The position numbers were made by a program, and so were the translations under genes. The notes beneath the pieces were generated by a model. The model searched no databases and was not told where the DNA came from. It saw only the letters and a program-made list of their open reading frames with translations. From positions 1-64,000 of the forward strand of contig CAWFQE010000009.1 of assembly GCA_963817885.1 (NCBI GenBank): a stretch of DNA of 64,000 nucleotides, written 5' to 3'. Positions within the stretch are counted from its first letter, which is position 1. Every line of letters starts with the position of its first letter. Below, in pieces: positions 1 to 8,739 of this stretch. The stretch comes from CAVOHU01 sp963817885 (GTDB lineage Bacteria; Acidobacteriota; Vicinamibacteria; Vicinamibacterales; JAKQTR01).

Positions 1-1
1 C

Positions 2-874
2 TGGAGCTTTGAGCAGCTCGCCACCATCGCCGGCGGGCCGCCCAAATACCTCCGCTCGCTGCCCGCCGCGATCGCGTCCAGCGCGATCAACCACGGACTG
101 CAGCGGCAACACCGCGAAGAACAGTTGCTCCTCGCGGACCACGCCGCACCCTGGACCGTGCACGCGATCACATCGTCGCGATACGCACGCGTCCACCACG
201 ACGAGCTGGCCGCCCGGGTGCTCGACCTCATGGCCCTGCGCCCGGCGTGGCACCTGCCGCTCGGTTACAAGGACGGCGTCTTCGGTGCCGAACGCGGCCC
301 GTCCGGCGCCTATCTGGGGGATCGAGACATGTTCCTGTTCCTCGTGGACGGCAACCGAGATCTGGACGACCCCACAGATGCCACCCATGCCGGCCTGTTC
401 CGCGGGTTCATCCTCCGGAACAGTGACGTGGGCGCCGCCGCCTTGACCCTGGATGTGTTCCTGTTCCGCGTCGTGTGCGGCAACCACATCATCTGGGGCT
501 TCCAGTACGTGGCCGGCTTCCGGCGCCGGCACGTCGGTGCGTCGATTCAGGAAGCGTGGACGTCGTCGCTCGAGGGCGTGCGCGCGGCGCTCGACGCGGA
601 CACCACTCGCGAACGCTCGGTGCTCCTCGGCGCCACGACCCGGGAGCTGGGCCCCACTCGCGAGGCGGTGATCGAGACGGCTGTGCAGCGGATTGATCTG
701 CCGCACAAACAGGCCGTCGAGGCGTACGACCTGGCAGAACGGTACGAGACGAACCCGCGTTCGGTCTGGGGCTATGTGCAGGGGCTGACGCGACTCAGCC
801 AGCGCACGTCCTGGCAGGACGGCCGCTTCGCTCTCGACCGCGCCGCCAGCCGCCTCCTCACCACGGTCAACTGA
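2..874 (+). CDS. DUF932 family protein, 5' end cut by the window
   Basis: The reading frame is open from base 2 to the TGA at 872-874, so the start lies outside the window. The visible part begins WSFEQLATIAGGPPKYLRSL, which matches the DUF932 (phage/plasmid-like, TIGR03299-type) family, where a Gln-Leu...Pro-Tyr-Leu segment is usual. It continues with the family's beta-rich core (YLGDRDMFLFLVDGNRDL and VVCGNHIIWG). The family is common on plasmids, phages and integrative elements and has no settled biochemical role. Together with the excisionase and integrase downstream, it marks this end of the window as a mobile element. No operon promoter is visible because the gene is truncated. Confidence 0.8.
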   Translation, partial: WSFEQLATIAGGPPKYLRSLPAAIASSAINHGLQRQHREEQLLLADHAAPWTVHAITSSRYARVHHDELAARVLDLMALRPAWHLPLGYKDGVFGAERGPSGAYLGDRDMFLFLVDGNRDLDDPTDATHAGLFRGFILRNSDVGAAALTLDVFLFRVVCGNHIIWGFQYVAGFRRRHVGASIQEAWTSSLEGVRAALDADTTRERSVLLGATTRELGPTREAVIETAVQRIDLPHKQAVEAYDLAERYETNPRSVWGYVQGLTRLSQRTSWQDGRFALDRAASRLLTTVN

Positions 875-1034
875 CCCTGGCCGTCGCCCGGGCGGGCACA
901 TCCCCGCACGGTTCCTCTCCCACTCTGCAACCTCGCGGGACCGGCACAGGCCACCCGCACCCGTTCGCGACGCCGATCGTCGCGAACAACCGGCCGCACG
1001 CTCCAGAGCCAGCGGCGATGCGCTGGAGGTCCGT

Positions 1035-1640
1035 GTGGTCCGCTCACCTCGCCATGACACACCACTCGTCGTCTCGCGGCCGACCGCGTGGCTCCGAGAC
1101 GACGCCGCGCGCTGGTTCTCGATGGGCCGGCTGCGCGCGCTCAGAGCGCTGGCGGAACGAACCGCCGATCTCCGGTGGTCGCCGGCGCTCGTCTACGAAT
1201 TGCTCGAGGAACTGCACACCGATGACGCGTTCCACGAGCTCGTGCAGGATCTGAGCCGCGGCGCCCGCGTCAACTTTGCGCAGGTGCTGCTCCTCGCACT
1301 GGCGGCTCGCCACAGCTGGCGGCCAGACGCACTCTCACGCCTGCTGCGACGGCTCGGCATTCGAGCATCACGTCGCCGCGCAACCTCAGCGCCGGGCACC
1401 GCCAAGGGCGTTCACGTTCGACCGCCCACCCACCCACACCCGGGGCATCACGTTCACGAATCTAGGGCTCGCCTCCGGTCCGTCAAGGCTCTCCGCTCCG
1501 CTTCGACCCCGACAAGCGGGGCTGGCGGCCTTGACGGCACCGTCGGCCTCGCCCGAAGAACGCCATTACGTGCTGCCCCGGGATTCCAACCGCCGACCAC
1601 TCGCGCGACACGCGACCGAAAGGAGAAGAACCATGCGTGA
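1035..1640 (+). CDS. hypothetical protein of the integrated element (tentative)
   Basis: I do not recognise this protein. A GTG start at 1035 has GGAGG five bases upstream. The first ~110 residues look like a real helical protein (WFSMGRLRALRALAERTADL, then ALVYELLEELHTDDAFHELV). The last ~90 residues are rich in Arg, Pro, His and Ser and read like non-coding sequence, and they cover the hairpin at 1480-1537. The frame stops at 1640, eight bases inside the next gene, so the true protein may be shorter or the frame may have decayed at its 3' end. It lies between the DUF932 gene and another unknown gene of the same element. Confidence 0.4.
   Translation: MVRSPRHDTPLVVSRPTAWLRDDAARWFSMGRLRALRALAERTADLRWSPALVYELLEELHTDDAFHELVQDLSRGARVNFAQVLLLALAARHSWRPDALSRLLRRLGIRASRRRATSAPGTAKGVHVRPPTHPHPGHHVHESRARLRSVKALRSASTPTSGAGGLDGTVGLARRTPLRAAPGFQPPTTRATRDRKEKNHA
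1480..1537. other. Perfect 10-bp stem hairpin in the element
   Basis: CCGTCAAGGC (1480-1489) and GCCTTGACGG (1528-1537) are perfect reverse complements separated by 38 bases. The loop contains a second small stem (CCCC GACAAGC GGGG). It lies about 95 bases before the next gene's start. It could be a structured 5' leader, a terminator or a DNA-level site of the mobile element; the sequence alone does not decide. Confidence 0.45.
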
Positions 1641-2031
1641 CTTCGCGATCACGCCGAGCATCGCGGTGACAATCGGCCGGCAAACGCGCCTCTATCACGC
1701 GTTCGTGACGACCGCGCCTGCCGAACTCGACAGCCCGTCGACGCTCACGCTCTACCTGTCCACCCTGGCCGATGTCGGCGGGTTCGCCGCCACGCCTGTT
1801 GTGCACGACAACGGGAATGGGCGAGCTCGCGCGCGGCTGGTGCTCGTCGACGCCGGCGAGCTCGCATGGCAGCGCGCTCGCTGCCGCGGCAATCACCACA
1901 TTCTCGCGCCGGCCGATCCCGTGCTGGTCGGCCTCACAACGCTCCAGCACTGGCTCTGGCAGCGTCTCCAGGCTCCCGTCGGTTCCGACGACTCCGCGGG
2001 CGACGAGAGCGCGCCAACGACGTCGGAGTGA
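1633..2031 (+). CDS. hypothetical protein of the integrated element
   Basis: A 132-residue protein with no recognised family. The ATG at 1633 is preceded by a strong ribosome binding site (AAAGGAGAAGAACC), which fixes the start well although the frame is open further upstream. The protein starts MRDFAITPSIAVTIGRQTRL, has a mixed beta-type composition, contains one HH pair (RCRGNHHILAP), and ends in an acidic, Ser/Thr-rich tail. No signal peptide or membrane segment is seen. It sits 55 bases before the SpoVG-like gene and is probably cotranscribed with it as cargo of the tRNA-Ser island. Confidence 0.65.
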   Translation: MRDFAITPSIAVTIGRQTRLYHAFVTTAPAELDSPSTLTLYLSTLADVGGFAATPVVHDNGNGRARARLVLVDAGELAWQRARCRGNHHILAPADPVLVGLTTLQHWLWQRLQAPVGSDDSAGDESAPTTSE

Positions 2032-2086
2032 ACCGCAGACCACTAACCGCCCGCCATAGAGGCGGGCCAAATCAGGAGGTCCGATC

Positions 2087-2404
2087 ATGGACGGGATCAT
2101 CGTCAAGTTCGTCGCCAACGACCGCGGCAACCCGCCAGGAAAGCTGGCCGATGCCGAATTGCACTTCACCAGTGGCCCGCTCGACGGCCTGAAGCTGATT
2201 GGCTTCGGGATCTGGGAGCGGCGCAACAGCGCCGGCCGGAACGTCACGTTCCCGGCACGCCAGTACAGCGTCAACGGCGAGCGCCGCAGTTTCGCGCTGC
2301 TGCGGCCCATCGTCGACGCCGTGGCCCAGGATCGCATCCGCGACCTGATGCTGCAGGCGTACGGCGAATACGAACAGCAGACGGCCGAAGAGCAGGCGTC
2401 GTAG
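2087..2404 (+). CDS. SpoVG-like small protein of the integrated element
   Basis: A 105-residue protein with an excellent ribosome binding site (CAGGAGGTCCGATC before the ATG). The central part (ELHFTSGPLDGLKLIGFGIW, then VTFPARQY) resembles the single-sheet fold of SpoVG-type proteins: a beta-rich N-terminus, a GLKLxGFxIW strand, and an F-P-(S/A)-R segment followed by an RRSFALLRPI strand. SpoVG homologues bind nucleic acid. On mobile elements such genes often sit beside integrase or DUF932 genes. The assignment rests on motif resemblance only. The C-terminal ~30 residues form a charged helix (DRIRDLMLQAYGEYEQQ). Confidence 0.5.
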   Translation: MDGIIVKFVANDRGNPPGKLADAELHFTSGPLDGLKLIGFGIWERRNSAGRNVTFPARQYSVNGERRSFALLRPIVDAVAQDRIRDLMLQAYGEYEQQTAEEQAS

Positions 2405-2523
2405 TCGCTCGTCGGCAGAGATCCGGACGCCGCCACGGGGCGGCGTCCGGCCTCTTCGAACGCTGCCCGAGTCGCTACAAGCAGGAGGAACGGTCCCATG
2501 AGAAAGCCACGGCCGGAGGTCAC

Positions 2524-2802
2524 ATGATGAGTTCCGTTCCGACCGCCACTGAAGGCACGGCACCAGGTGGACGCGTACCGGGCCGCAGGAACGAACCGAC
2601 TGGCACGCTGCCCGTCCTGCTCACCGTCGACGAGGCCGCAACGCTGCTCCGCACGACGCGACGCGCGATCTACGCGATGACCGAACGGCGGCAGTTACCG
2701 GGCGTGATTCACATCCGCCGACGAGTGCTCCTGCGCGCCGACGACCTGCTAAACTGGCTGGACCAGAAGCGCGCGTCATCGCCAGGGAGTGATTGGCGAT
2801 GA
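2524..2802 (+). CDS. excisionase-type helix-turn-helix protein
   Basis: A 92-residue protein with a MerR/AlpA-like helix-turn-helix: LTVDEAATLLRTTRRAIYAM, followed by the wing LPGVIHIRRRVLLRADDLLNWL. This is the standard excisionase (Xis) or AlpA domain (HTH_17), here after a ~35-residue Gly/Pro-rich unstructured N-terminus. GGAGG lies four bases before the ATG at 2524. Its stop overlaps the integrase start by four bases (ATGA), so the two are translationally coupled, as is usual for xis-int modules. Expected role: bending DNA at the attachment site and steering the integrase toward excision. Confidence 0.85.
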   Translation: MMSSVPTATEGTAPGGRVPGRRNEPTGTLPVLLTVDEAATLLRTTRRAIYAMTERRQLPGVIHIRRRVLLRADDLLNWLDQKRASSPGSDWR

Positions 2803-3914
2803 GCGTAAAGATCCGACCGTATCGACACGGCGGCTGGGAGGTGGACATCACCGTCCGCCTGCCCAACGGGTCGCGACGGCGAGAGCGGAGCAAGGCCCCG
2901 GTCTCGTCCAAGTCGGCGGCCGTCCGATGGGGCGAAGATCGCGAGCGGCATCTGCTGCAACACGGCGTGCCCCAGTCGGGGAAGGAGGTGCCCACACTCG
3001 GTGAGTTCGCGCCGCGATTCTTAGACGGATACGCACGCGCGAACCGGCAGAAGGCCAGCGGAGTCGCGGCGAAAGAGATGATCATCAGGGTCCATCTCTC
3101 GCCAACACTCGGGGCGAAGTCGCTCAACACGATTCTCAACGAGGACGTGCAGCGACTGAAACACCGGCTGCTGAAGAAGGCCCCGAAGACGGTCAACAAC
3201 ATCCTGACGGTGCTGAACGTGATGCTGAAGAAGGCGGTGGAGTGGGACGTCATCGAGAGGATGCCGTGCTCCATCAAATTGCTTCCAGTGTCGAAATGGT
3301 CGACTCGATTCTATGATTTCGATGAATTCGAGCGACTCGTCGCAGCCGCGAAGGTGACGGACCCTCGCGCCTATCTGCTGGTGTTGTTGGCGGGCGAGGC
3401 GGGATTACGACTGGGTGAGATGGTCGCGCTCGAGTGGACCGACATCGACTTCGCCAAGCGGCAGGTGTGCGTGCAGCGGTCAGCCTGGAAAGGGCAAGTC
3501 GCGTCACCGAAAGGCGGCCGGCTTCGGTATGTGCCGCTGACCATCCGGCTCGCGACGGCACTGAAGGACAATCGGCACCTTCGCGGACCGTTGGTGCTGT
3601 ATCAGGACGATGGAACTCCACTGACCGAAGGTCTGGTTCAGGGGTTGGTCCGGCGGGCAGCGCGGAAGGCGGGCCTCGTCAACAACGGTCCGCACATGCT
3701 GCGGCACTCGTTCTGTTCGCACCTGGCGATGCTCGGAGCACCCGCCCGGGCGATTCAGGAACTGGCCGGACACCAGGACCTGATCACGACGCAGCGGTAC
3801 ATGCACCTGAGTCCCGCGGCGCTCGGCACGGCCGTTCAGCTGCTCGATTCCCGCCGAGAACGTGGAGACATATTGGAGACGGCGAAAGGCGAGTCCGTTA
3901 AGTTGCTTCGGTAG
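2799..3914 (+). CDS. tyrosine recombinase (site-specific integrase)
   Basis: A 371-residue phage-type integrase. I start it at the ATG that overlaps the excisionase stop (AGGGAG upstream). An N-terminal Arm-type beta domain (VKIRPYRHGGWEVDITVRLP) is followed by a SAM-like core-binding domain (about residues 65-150) and the catalytic domain. Visible catalytic residues are Arg204 (AGLRLGEM), His299 and Arg302 (HMLRHS), His325 (LAGHQD) and the nucleophile Tyr334 (RYMHLS). It is complete and looks functional. The gene ends 12 bases from the 3' end of tRNA-Ser, the classic arrangement for an element that integrates into that tRNA. Confidence 0.93.
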   Translation: MSVKIRPYRHGGWEVDITVRLPNGSRRRERSKAPVSSKSAAVRWGEDRERHLLQHGVPQSGKEVPTLGEFAPRFLDGYARANRQKASGVAAKEMIIRVHLSPTLGAKSLNTILNEDVQRLKHRLLKKAPKTVNNILTVLNVMLKKAVEWDVIERMPCSIKLLPVSKWSTRFYDFDEFERLVAAAKVTDPRAYLLVLLAGEAGLRLGEMVALEWTDIDFAKRQVCVQRSAWKGQVASPKGGRLRYVPLTIRLATALKDNRHLRGPLVLYQDDGTPLTEGLVQGLVRRAARKAGLVNNGPHMLRHSFCSHLAMLGAPARAIQELAGHQDLITTQRYMHLSPAALGTAVQLLDSRRERGDILETAKGESVKLLR

Positions 3915-3960
3915 AACAGGTTAGTTGGCGGAGAGAGAGGGATTCGAACCCTCGGTAGAG
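3915..3960. other. candidate attachment site (att) at the tRNA-Ser 3' end
   Basis: The 3' half of tRNA-Ser (T-loop and acceptor, with encoded CCA at 3926-3928) directly follows the integrase stop. Tyrosine integrases of this class normally recombine within such a tRNA 3' end and rebuild it. The matching direct repeat would lie at the far end of the element, left of the window, so it cannot be seen here. Confidence 0.4.
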
Positions 3961-4015
3961 TTTCCCCTACACACGCTTTCCAAGCGTGCGCCTTCAACCA
4001 CTCGGCCATCTCTCC
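3926..4015 (-). tRNA. tRNA-Ser (GGA anticodon), CCA encoded
   Basis: Read on the minus strand, the gene begins GGAGAGATGGCCGAG and ends in TCTCTCC-G-CCA. The 7-bp acceptor stem (4009-4015 with 3930-3936) pairs perfectly, and the T-loop GGTTCGAATCC is canonical. The anticodon loop CTTGGAAA gives GGA. The long variable arm (about 15 nt, GTAGGGGAAACTCTAC) is typical of class II tRNA-Ser. It is the integration target of the element to its left. Confidence 0.95.
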
Positions 4016-4212
4016 GCACGGGTTGGTTGGCCCGACTATTCTAGCATCACGAACGGCCTCGAACCCGATCCGACTCGCAGCGGAAGCGATCCCGCACGGG
4101 ATCAGGCGTCGGCACCTGAATGATCGTACCCGGCGCGCACGCTCACCGGCATCGCTGCCGCGGCGCGCGGAGGCGTTGATGGGAGTGGGAGCTTTCGGGG
4201 AGTGCCGTCAGC

Positions 4213-5211
4213 TTACTTCTGCCGCACCGCGGCCCGCCGGTCGAGCCGGCCCTCGCTCGAGGCCGCCGCCAGCGCCTCGACCAGGTCCGCCCGGTGCTGC
4301 CCATGACGCACTCTGTCGTCCAGGTACTCGAAGGCCTGTTCGGATTTGAGCGGGGCCCGGTAGGGACGCGTCGTCCGCAGTGCATCGTAGATGTCCACGA
4401 CGCCGATGATCTGCGCGAGCAGCGGAATGCCGTCTCCCACGAGCCCGTCGGGATACCCGCTGCCATCGAGACGCTCGTGATGGTGGCGGATGATGGGCAC
4501 GACGGGGCGAAGCGACCGGAGCCCGGAGCACAGATCGGCGCCGACGACGGTGTGGCGGTTGATCACCTTCCGCTCCTCGGGCGTCAAGGGCCCAGGCTTG
4601 AGCAGGATGGCGTCGGGCACCGCAATCTTGCCGACGTCGTGCAGATACCCCCCACGGGTCAGGACCGTGATGTCCGTCTCGCGCAGCCCCAGGCGCAGGC
4701 CCACCGCCGCGCCATACGCGGCCAGTCTCTCGCAATGGCCTTCAGTATAGGGGTCCCTGGCTTCGACCGCTTGCGCAAGCGCCAGGAACACGGCCTCGGC
4801 ATTCTCCAGATCGTCGGTGTAGTGCTTCAGCAGCACGAGCGATCGAACGCGGGCCAGCAACTCGAGGTGATCGACCGGCTTCGACAGGAAGTCGTCGGCC
4901 CCGGCGTCGATGCCCTGGATCCTGTCGGTGCGCTGCGCGAGCGCGGTCACGAGAATGACGGGGGTGAGGCGCGTGCTGGGATCCGCCTTGAGCCGGCGGC
5001 AGATCTCGAAGCCGTCGAGACCCGGCATGACGACGTCGAGGAGCACGACGTCCGGAAGCACGCGCCGCACGATCTCCAGGCCGGCCTCGCCCTCGTGCGC
5101 CACGTCGACCACGTACCCGGCACTGGTCAGCATCCTCGCCATGACCCGTGCGACATCCACGGTGTCGTCGATCACGACGATGCGTCCGAGCGGTGAAGGA
5201 GTCTCGTTCAT
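4213..5211 (-). CDS. response regulator with HD-GYP phosphodiesterase domain
   Basis: A 332-residue two-domain protein. The N-terminal receiver (about residues 10-125) has the acidic pair Asp15-Asp16, the phosphoacceptor Asp59 (VVLLDVVMPG) and the switch Lys in FLSKPVD. The C-terminal HD-GYP domain shows the HD dyad (GYLHDVGKIAVPD) and HHHERLDGSGYP, a complete GYP signature. Such proteins hydrolyse cyclic di-GMP when phosphorylated by a cognate histidine kinase, and no kinase is encoded nearby. The gene stands alone on the minus strand, divergent from cydAB. The last ~30 residues (after the YLDDRV segment) are a variable tail. Confidence 0.9.
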   Translation of the reverse strand: MNETPSPLGRIVVIDDTVDVARVMARMLTSAGYVVDVAHEGEAGLEIVRRVLPDVVLLDVVMPGLDGFEICRRLKADPSTRLTPVILVTALAQRTDRIQGIDAGADDFLSKPVDHLELLARVRSLVLLKHYTDDLENAEAVFLALAQAVEARDPYTEGHCERLAAYGAAVGLRLGLRETDITVLTRGGYLHDVGKIAVPDAILLKPGPLTPEERKVINRHTVVGADLCSGLRSLRPVVPIIRHHHERLDGSGYPDGLVGDGIPLLAQIIGVVDIYDALRTTRPYRAPLKSEQAFEYLDDRVRHGQHRADLVEALAAASSEGRLDRRAAVRQK

Positions 5212-5665
5212 CGCACGACTACCTGCGGCGGAGAGTCGTCACGCCTGTCGGCGCCGGTCCCGGGAGCCCAGGCGAAGACCAGAGGTGTCGATGCTACCAG
5301 TACATAGCCCCGGGGGCACGACGAATCATCCGGGCCGACTTACAGAATTCAACACACGCCAGAGTGTGCCTGATACAGAGCCGAAGCCCGGAGGAGGGCC
5401 GAAGGCGGTGTGCCGTTCGCGCTCTCCCGCCCGGCCGCACCGGCCACCTGGATGTCACGCGGCGGGAGCGAACCGCGGAATGCCCGTGACTCTGAGGATA
5501 CATCAGGGTGAGGCCAGGGCTCCATCCGAGGCTACGGGACCCATGGTTGAGCCGCCGCACACCGCGCAACACATTCTGGTATCGTAACGATCGCCCCTCG
5601 GCGGCGACTTCACCCGCCGCCCGACGTGTTCCCGTCCGATCGCGTCCATTCCGGAGAAGCGTGAA
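5212..5665. other. non-coding region upstream of cydAB and the HD-GYP gene
   Basis: About 450 bases between divergent genes with no convincing reading frame on either strand. Near the cydA side is a small palindrome (ATCGTAACGAT, around 5580-5590) that could be a regulator site or part of a promoter. Nothing else stands out. Confidence 0.5.
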
Positions 5666-7054
5666 ATGGACCACCTGCTGCTCGCGCGATGGCAGTTCGC
5701 CTTCACCAGCGCCTATCACTTCATCTTCGTCCCCCTGACGCTTGGCCTGGCCTGGGTCATCGCGGCCATGCAGACGGCCTGGGTGGTGACTGGCGACGAG
5801 ACCTGGAAGAAGCTCACGAAGTTCTGGGGCAAGCTCTTCCTCCTCAACGTGGCGGTCGGCGTGCCGACGGGCATCGTCCTGGAATTCCAATTCGGGATGA
5901 ACTGGTCGGAGTACTCCCGGTTCTCGGGCGACGTGATCGGCGCGCCGCTCGCCATCGAGGCGCTGTTCGCCTTTTTCATCGAGTCGACCTTCCTCGGCGT
6001 CTGGGTCTTCGGATGGGATCGCCTGCCGCGCAAGGTGCACCTGTTTTCCATCTGGATGGTGGCGATCGGATCGGCCCTCTCAGCGTTCTGGATCCTGGTG
6101 GCCAACTCGTTCATGCAGCACCCGGTCGGGTACGTCCTGCGAAACGGGCGGCTCGAGATGACGGATTTCTGGGCGCTCGTGACCAATCCGCACCTGTTCG
6201 TCCAGTTTCCGCACGTGATGGCCGGGGGCCTGGCGACGGCGGGGTTCTTCGTCCTGGGCGTCAGCGCGTGGCAGCTCGCGCACCGGAAGGACGCCGCCAG
6301 CCAGGACGCCTTCAGCCGATCGTTCCGCATCGGCGCCATCTACGCGCTCGTCGCCACGCTGGCGGTGATTGTCGGCGGGCATAGTCAGGCGCAGTCGATG
6401 GCCAGGACGCAGCCGATGAAGCTGGCGTCGGCCGAGGCGCTGTGGAACACCGAGAGCCCCGCCGCGATGTCGCTCTTCACCTGGGGCAACGAGCCCGAGA
6501 AGCGCGACGTGTGGTCCGTCCGGGTTCCCGGCCTGCTGAGCTTCCTTGCCTACAACCAGTTCGGCGGCGAGGTGAGGGGCGTCAGGGACCTGCAGGAAGA
6601 GTACGAGCAGCAGTTCGGGCCGGGCGACTACACGCCGCCCATCAAGTGGACCTACTGGACCTTCCGCGTGATGGCCGGCGCGGGATTCCTGATGCTGGCG
6701 ATCGCGGGCGTGGCGGTGATCGGGGTCTGGCGCAGGCGCTTCAATCACCCTGTGCTGCTGAAGGCCCTGGTCTGGGCCGCCGTGTTGCCGTACGTCGCGA
6801 ACACGACCGGCTGGATCTTCACTGAGATCGGCCGCGTGCCGTGGGCGATCTACGGCCTGCAGCGCATCGGCAACGCCGTGTCACCGACCGTGGCGGCCTC
6901 GAGCGTGGCGGCCTCGCTTCTCGTGTACGTCGCGCTCTACGGCGGAATCCTGGCCGTGGTCATCTACCTGTTCGCCAAGTTCACCAGGGCCGGCATCGAC
7001 CGGGCCGACTCCCAGGCCGGCCCGAAGACGCCGGTCGTGCCGGCTCGGGGATAG
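5666..7054 (+). CDS. cydA: cytochrome bd quinol oxidase subunit I
   Basis: A 462-residue, nine-helix membrane protein that oxidises quinol and reduces O2 to water at the cytoplasmic membrane. Hallmarks are the N-terminal MDHLLLARWQFAFTSAYHF with His18 (heme b595 ligand position), FQFGMNWSEYSRFSGDVIGA, the GWIFTEIGRVPWAIYGLQ segment and a second conserved His in QFPHVMAGG. The Q-loop region looks short, as in the non-enterobacterial form. It starts directly at ATG 5666 after GAGAAGCGTGAA and is followed 17 bases later by cydB. No cydX-like small subunit was recognised. It is a high-affinity oxidase, suited to low oxygen. Confidence 0.96.
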   Translation: MDHLLLARWQFAFTSAYHFIFVPLTLGLAWVIAAMQTAWVVTGDETWKKLTKFWGKLFLLNVAVGVPTGIVLEFQFGMNWSEYSRFSGDVIGAPLAIEALFAFFIESTFLGVWVFGWDRLPRKVHLFSIWMVAIGSALSAFWILVANSFMQHPVGYVLRNGRLEMTDFWALVTNPHLFVQFPHVMAGGLATAGFFVLGVSAWQLAHRKDAASQDAFSRSFRIGAIYALVATLAVIVGGHSQAQSMARTQPMKLASAEALWNTESPAAMSLFTWGNEPEKRDVWSVRVPGLLSFLAYNQFGGEVRGVRDLQEEYEQQFGPGDYTPPIKWTYWTFRVMAGAGFLMLAIAGVAVIGVWRRRFNHPVLLKALVWAAVLPYVANTTGWIFTEIGRVPWAIYGLQRIGNAVSPTVAASSVAASLLVYVALYGGILAVVIYLFAKFTRAGIDRADSQAGPKTPVVPARG

Positions 7055-7071
7055 GACAGGAGCGCCGCACG

Positions 7072-8085
7072 ATGGACATCAACACGCTCTGGTTCGCAAT
7101 CGTCGGCGTGCTGTTTATCGGCTACTTCATCCTGGAAGGGTTCGATTTCGGCGTGGGCGTCCTGCTGCCGTTTGTCGGCGAGACCGACGAGGAGCGGCGG
7201 CGGATTCTCAACAGCATCGGGCCGGTGTGGGACGGCAACGAAGTGTGGATCATCTCGGCCGGTGCGGTGATGTTCGCCGCCTTCCCCGGCTGGTATGCCA
7301 CGCTGATGACCGCCTTCTACCCGGCGCTGGTCGTCATGCTGGCGGCGCTCATCCTGCGCGCGGTGGCGTTCGAGTTCCGGAGCAAGGACCCGCGGCCGGA
7401 GTGGCGCGCGGCCTGGGACTGGACGATCTTCGCCGGCTCGGCCGTGCCGGCCCTGCTGTGGGGCGTCGCCTTCGGCAACCTCCTGAAGGGGGTTCCCATC
7501 GATCCCGCCATGCACTATGTCGGCGGCCTGATGGACCTGCTGAATCCGTACGCGCTGCTGACGGGACTGGCGGGCCTCGCCGTGTTCACCACGCACGGCG
7601 CGATCTTCCTGCACCTCAAGAGCACCGACCCCATCCAGCGGCGGGCGATGACCGCGATCCGCGCGGTGGGCCCGGTCGCCACCGTGCTGGTCCTCGCGTT
7701 CGTCGTTGCGACCTACGCCGGGACCGACGCGTTTACGCGCCACGGACTCGATCCCGGGCTGGTGCCGATCTTCGCGGTGGTGAGCATGCTCGGGGCGGGC
7801 GCGCTGGTGCGCGCGGGGCGGATGGGCTGGGCGTTCGCGATGACGTGCGTCGCGCTGGCGATGGCCACCGGCACGATCTTCATGGCGCTCTTCCCGCGCG
7901 TGATGGTGTCGAGCCTGAACCCCGACTGGAGCGTGACGATCTACAACTCGGCGGCGTCGCCCTACACGATGGGCATCATCAGCGTCGTGGCGCTGGTCCT
8001 GATCCCGGTCGTGCTGCTCTACCAGGGGTGGACCTACTGGGTGTTCCGCCACCGGATCGGCGGCGACACGAAGCTGGAATACTAG
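7072..8085 (+). CDS. cydB: cytochrome bd quinol oxidase subunit II
   Basis: A 337-residue membrane protein starting MDINTLWFAIVGVLFIGYF, with the conserved LEGFDFGVGVLLPF segment and GPVWDGNEVWII, typical of CydB/UbiB-type oxidase subunits. GGAG lies ten bases upstream of the ATG. It is the partner of CydA, which precedes it in the same operon, and stabilises the di-heme active site. The C-terminal part (YNSAASPYTMGIISVVALVL) matches the family, and length is normal. A GC-rich hairpin seven bases after the stop probably ends the transcript. Confidence 0.95.
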   Translation: MDINTLWFAIVGVLFIGYFILEGFDFGVGVLLPFVGETDEERRRILNSIGPVWDGNEVWIISAGAVMFAAFPGWYATLMTAFYPALVVMLAALILRAVAFEFRSKDPRPEWRAAWDWTIFAGSAVPALLWGVAFGNLLKGVPIDPAMHYVGGLMDLLNPYALLTGLAGLAVFTTHGAIFLHLKSTDPIQRRAMTAIRAVGPVATVLVLAFVVATYAGTDAFTRHGLDPGLVPIFAVVSMLGAGALVRAGRMGWAFAMTCVALAMATGTIFMALFPRVMVSSLNPDWSVTIYNSAASPYTMGIISVVALVLIPVVLLYQGWTYWVFRHRIGGDTKLEY

Positions 8086-8091
8086 GAGGCG

Positions 8092-8114
8092 GATGGCGGC
8101 CCCGCGCCGCCATC
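8092..8114 (+). terminator. GC-rich hairpin after cydB
   Basis: GATGGCGG (8092-8099) pairs perfectly with CCGCCATC (8107-8114) over a 7-nt loop, seven bases after the cydB stop. There is no T-run, so intrinsic termination is plausible but not certain. Confidence 0.4.
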
Positions 8115-8639
8115 AGGACCGGCTCTCGCAGAGCGCTGCTGGCGGGTCCTGCCCGGGCATCAAGCACCATGGCCGGCGCCGCGGGCGTGTCTATCTCATC
8201 CCTGTCTGGCGCGTCGACGCGCGGATGAGGCTCGCAAGTCGCGGGTCTGGTCTCGCCGGTGACTCCCGCTTGCTCCCTTCGACCATCGCTCAGGGAGCCC
8301 CGAGCCAAGTCGAGGGGCTCCGCGGGACCGCGGGCCGTCCAGGTGCTTGACGCCCGGTCACCCGCCAGCATCTTCCCCGGGTCAGCGCGTCGCGACCATT
8401 AGGGGAGGCGGCCGGCGGTGGTCGCGGAGCGTGTCCCTCGAGCCGAGCCGACAGCGCCAGTCTGCAAAACGCATCGCAGGGGCCGAAATCGCCGTGGGGT
8501 GTCTGGGGCCCCACGGTGCCGCCGACAGAACCCCGAAGATGCGGTTTGCCGGCGAGTGCGAGCGGGACCCGCGCAGCGACCACCGCCGGACGCCGGCCGG
8601 GCGACGAGATGGGGGACGAATCTCCGCGCCGGGGAGTTC

Positions 8640-8680
8640 GGCGGCTCTAAAGAGCCGCCCTACATCAAGACAGCCTCAGG
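8640..8680. repeat. palindromic element, intact copy
   Basis: GGCGGCTCT (8640-8648), AA, AGAGCCGCC (8651-8659), then CTACATCAAGACAGCCTCAG. A second copy with the same right flank lies at 8740-8868, where the two palindrome halves are pushed apart by an 88-bp insertion. Confidence 0.75.
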
Positions 8681-8739
8681 CGCCGCGCTCCATCAAGCGC
8701 AGGCACCAACTGGCGCCGAGGCTCCGCCTTGGCGAGTCC

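Noticed and set aside
5294..6040. 248-residue minus-strand frame over the cydA start
   Set aside because: Antisense of cydA and its leader; no motif.
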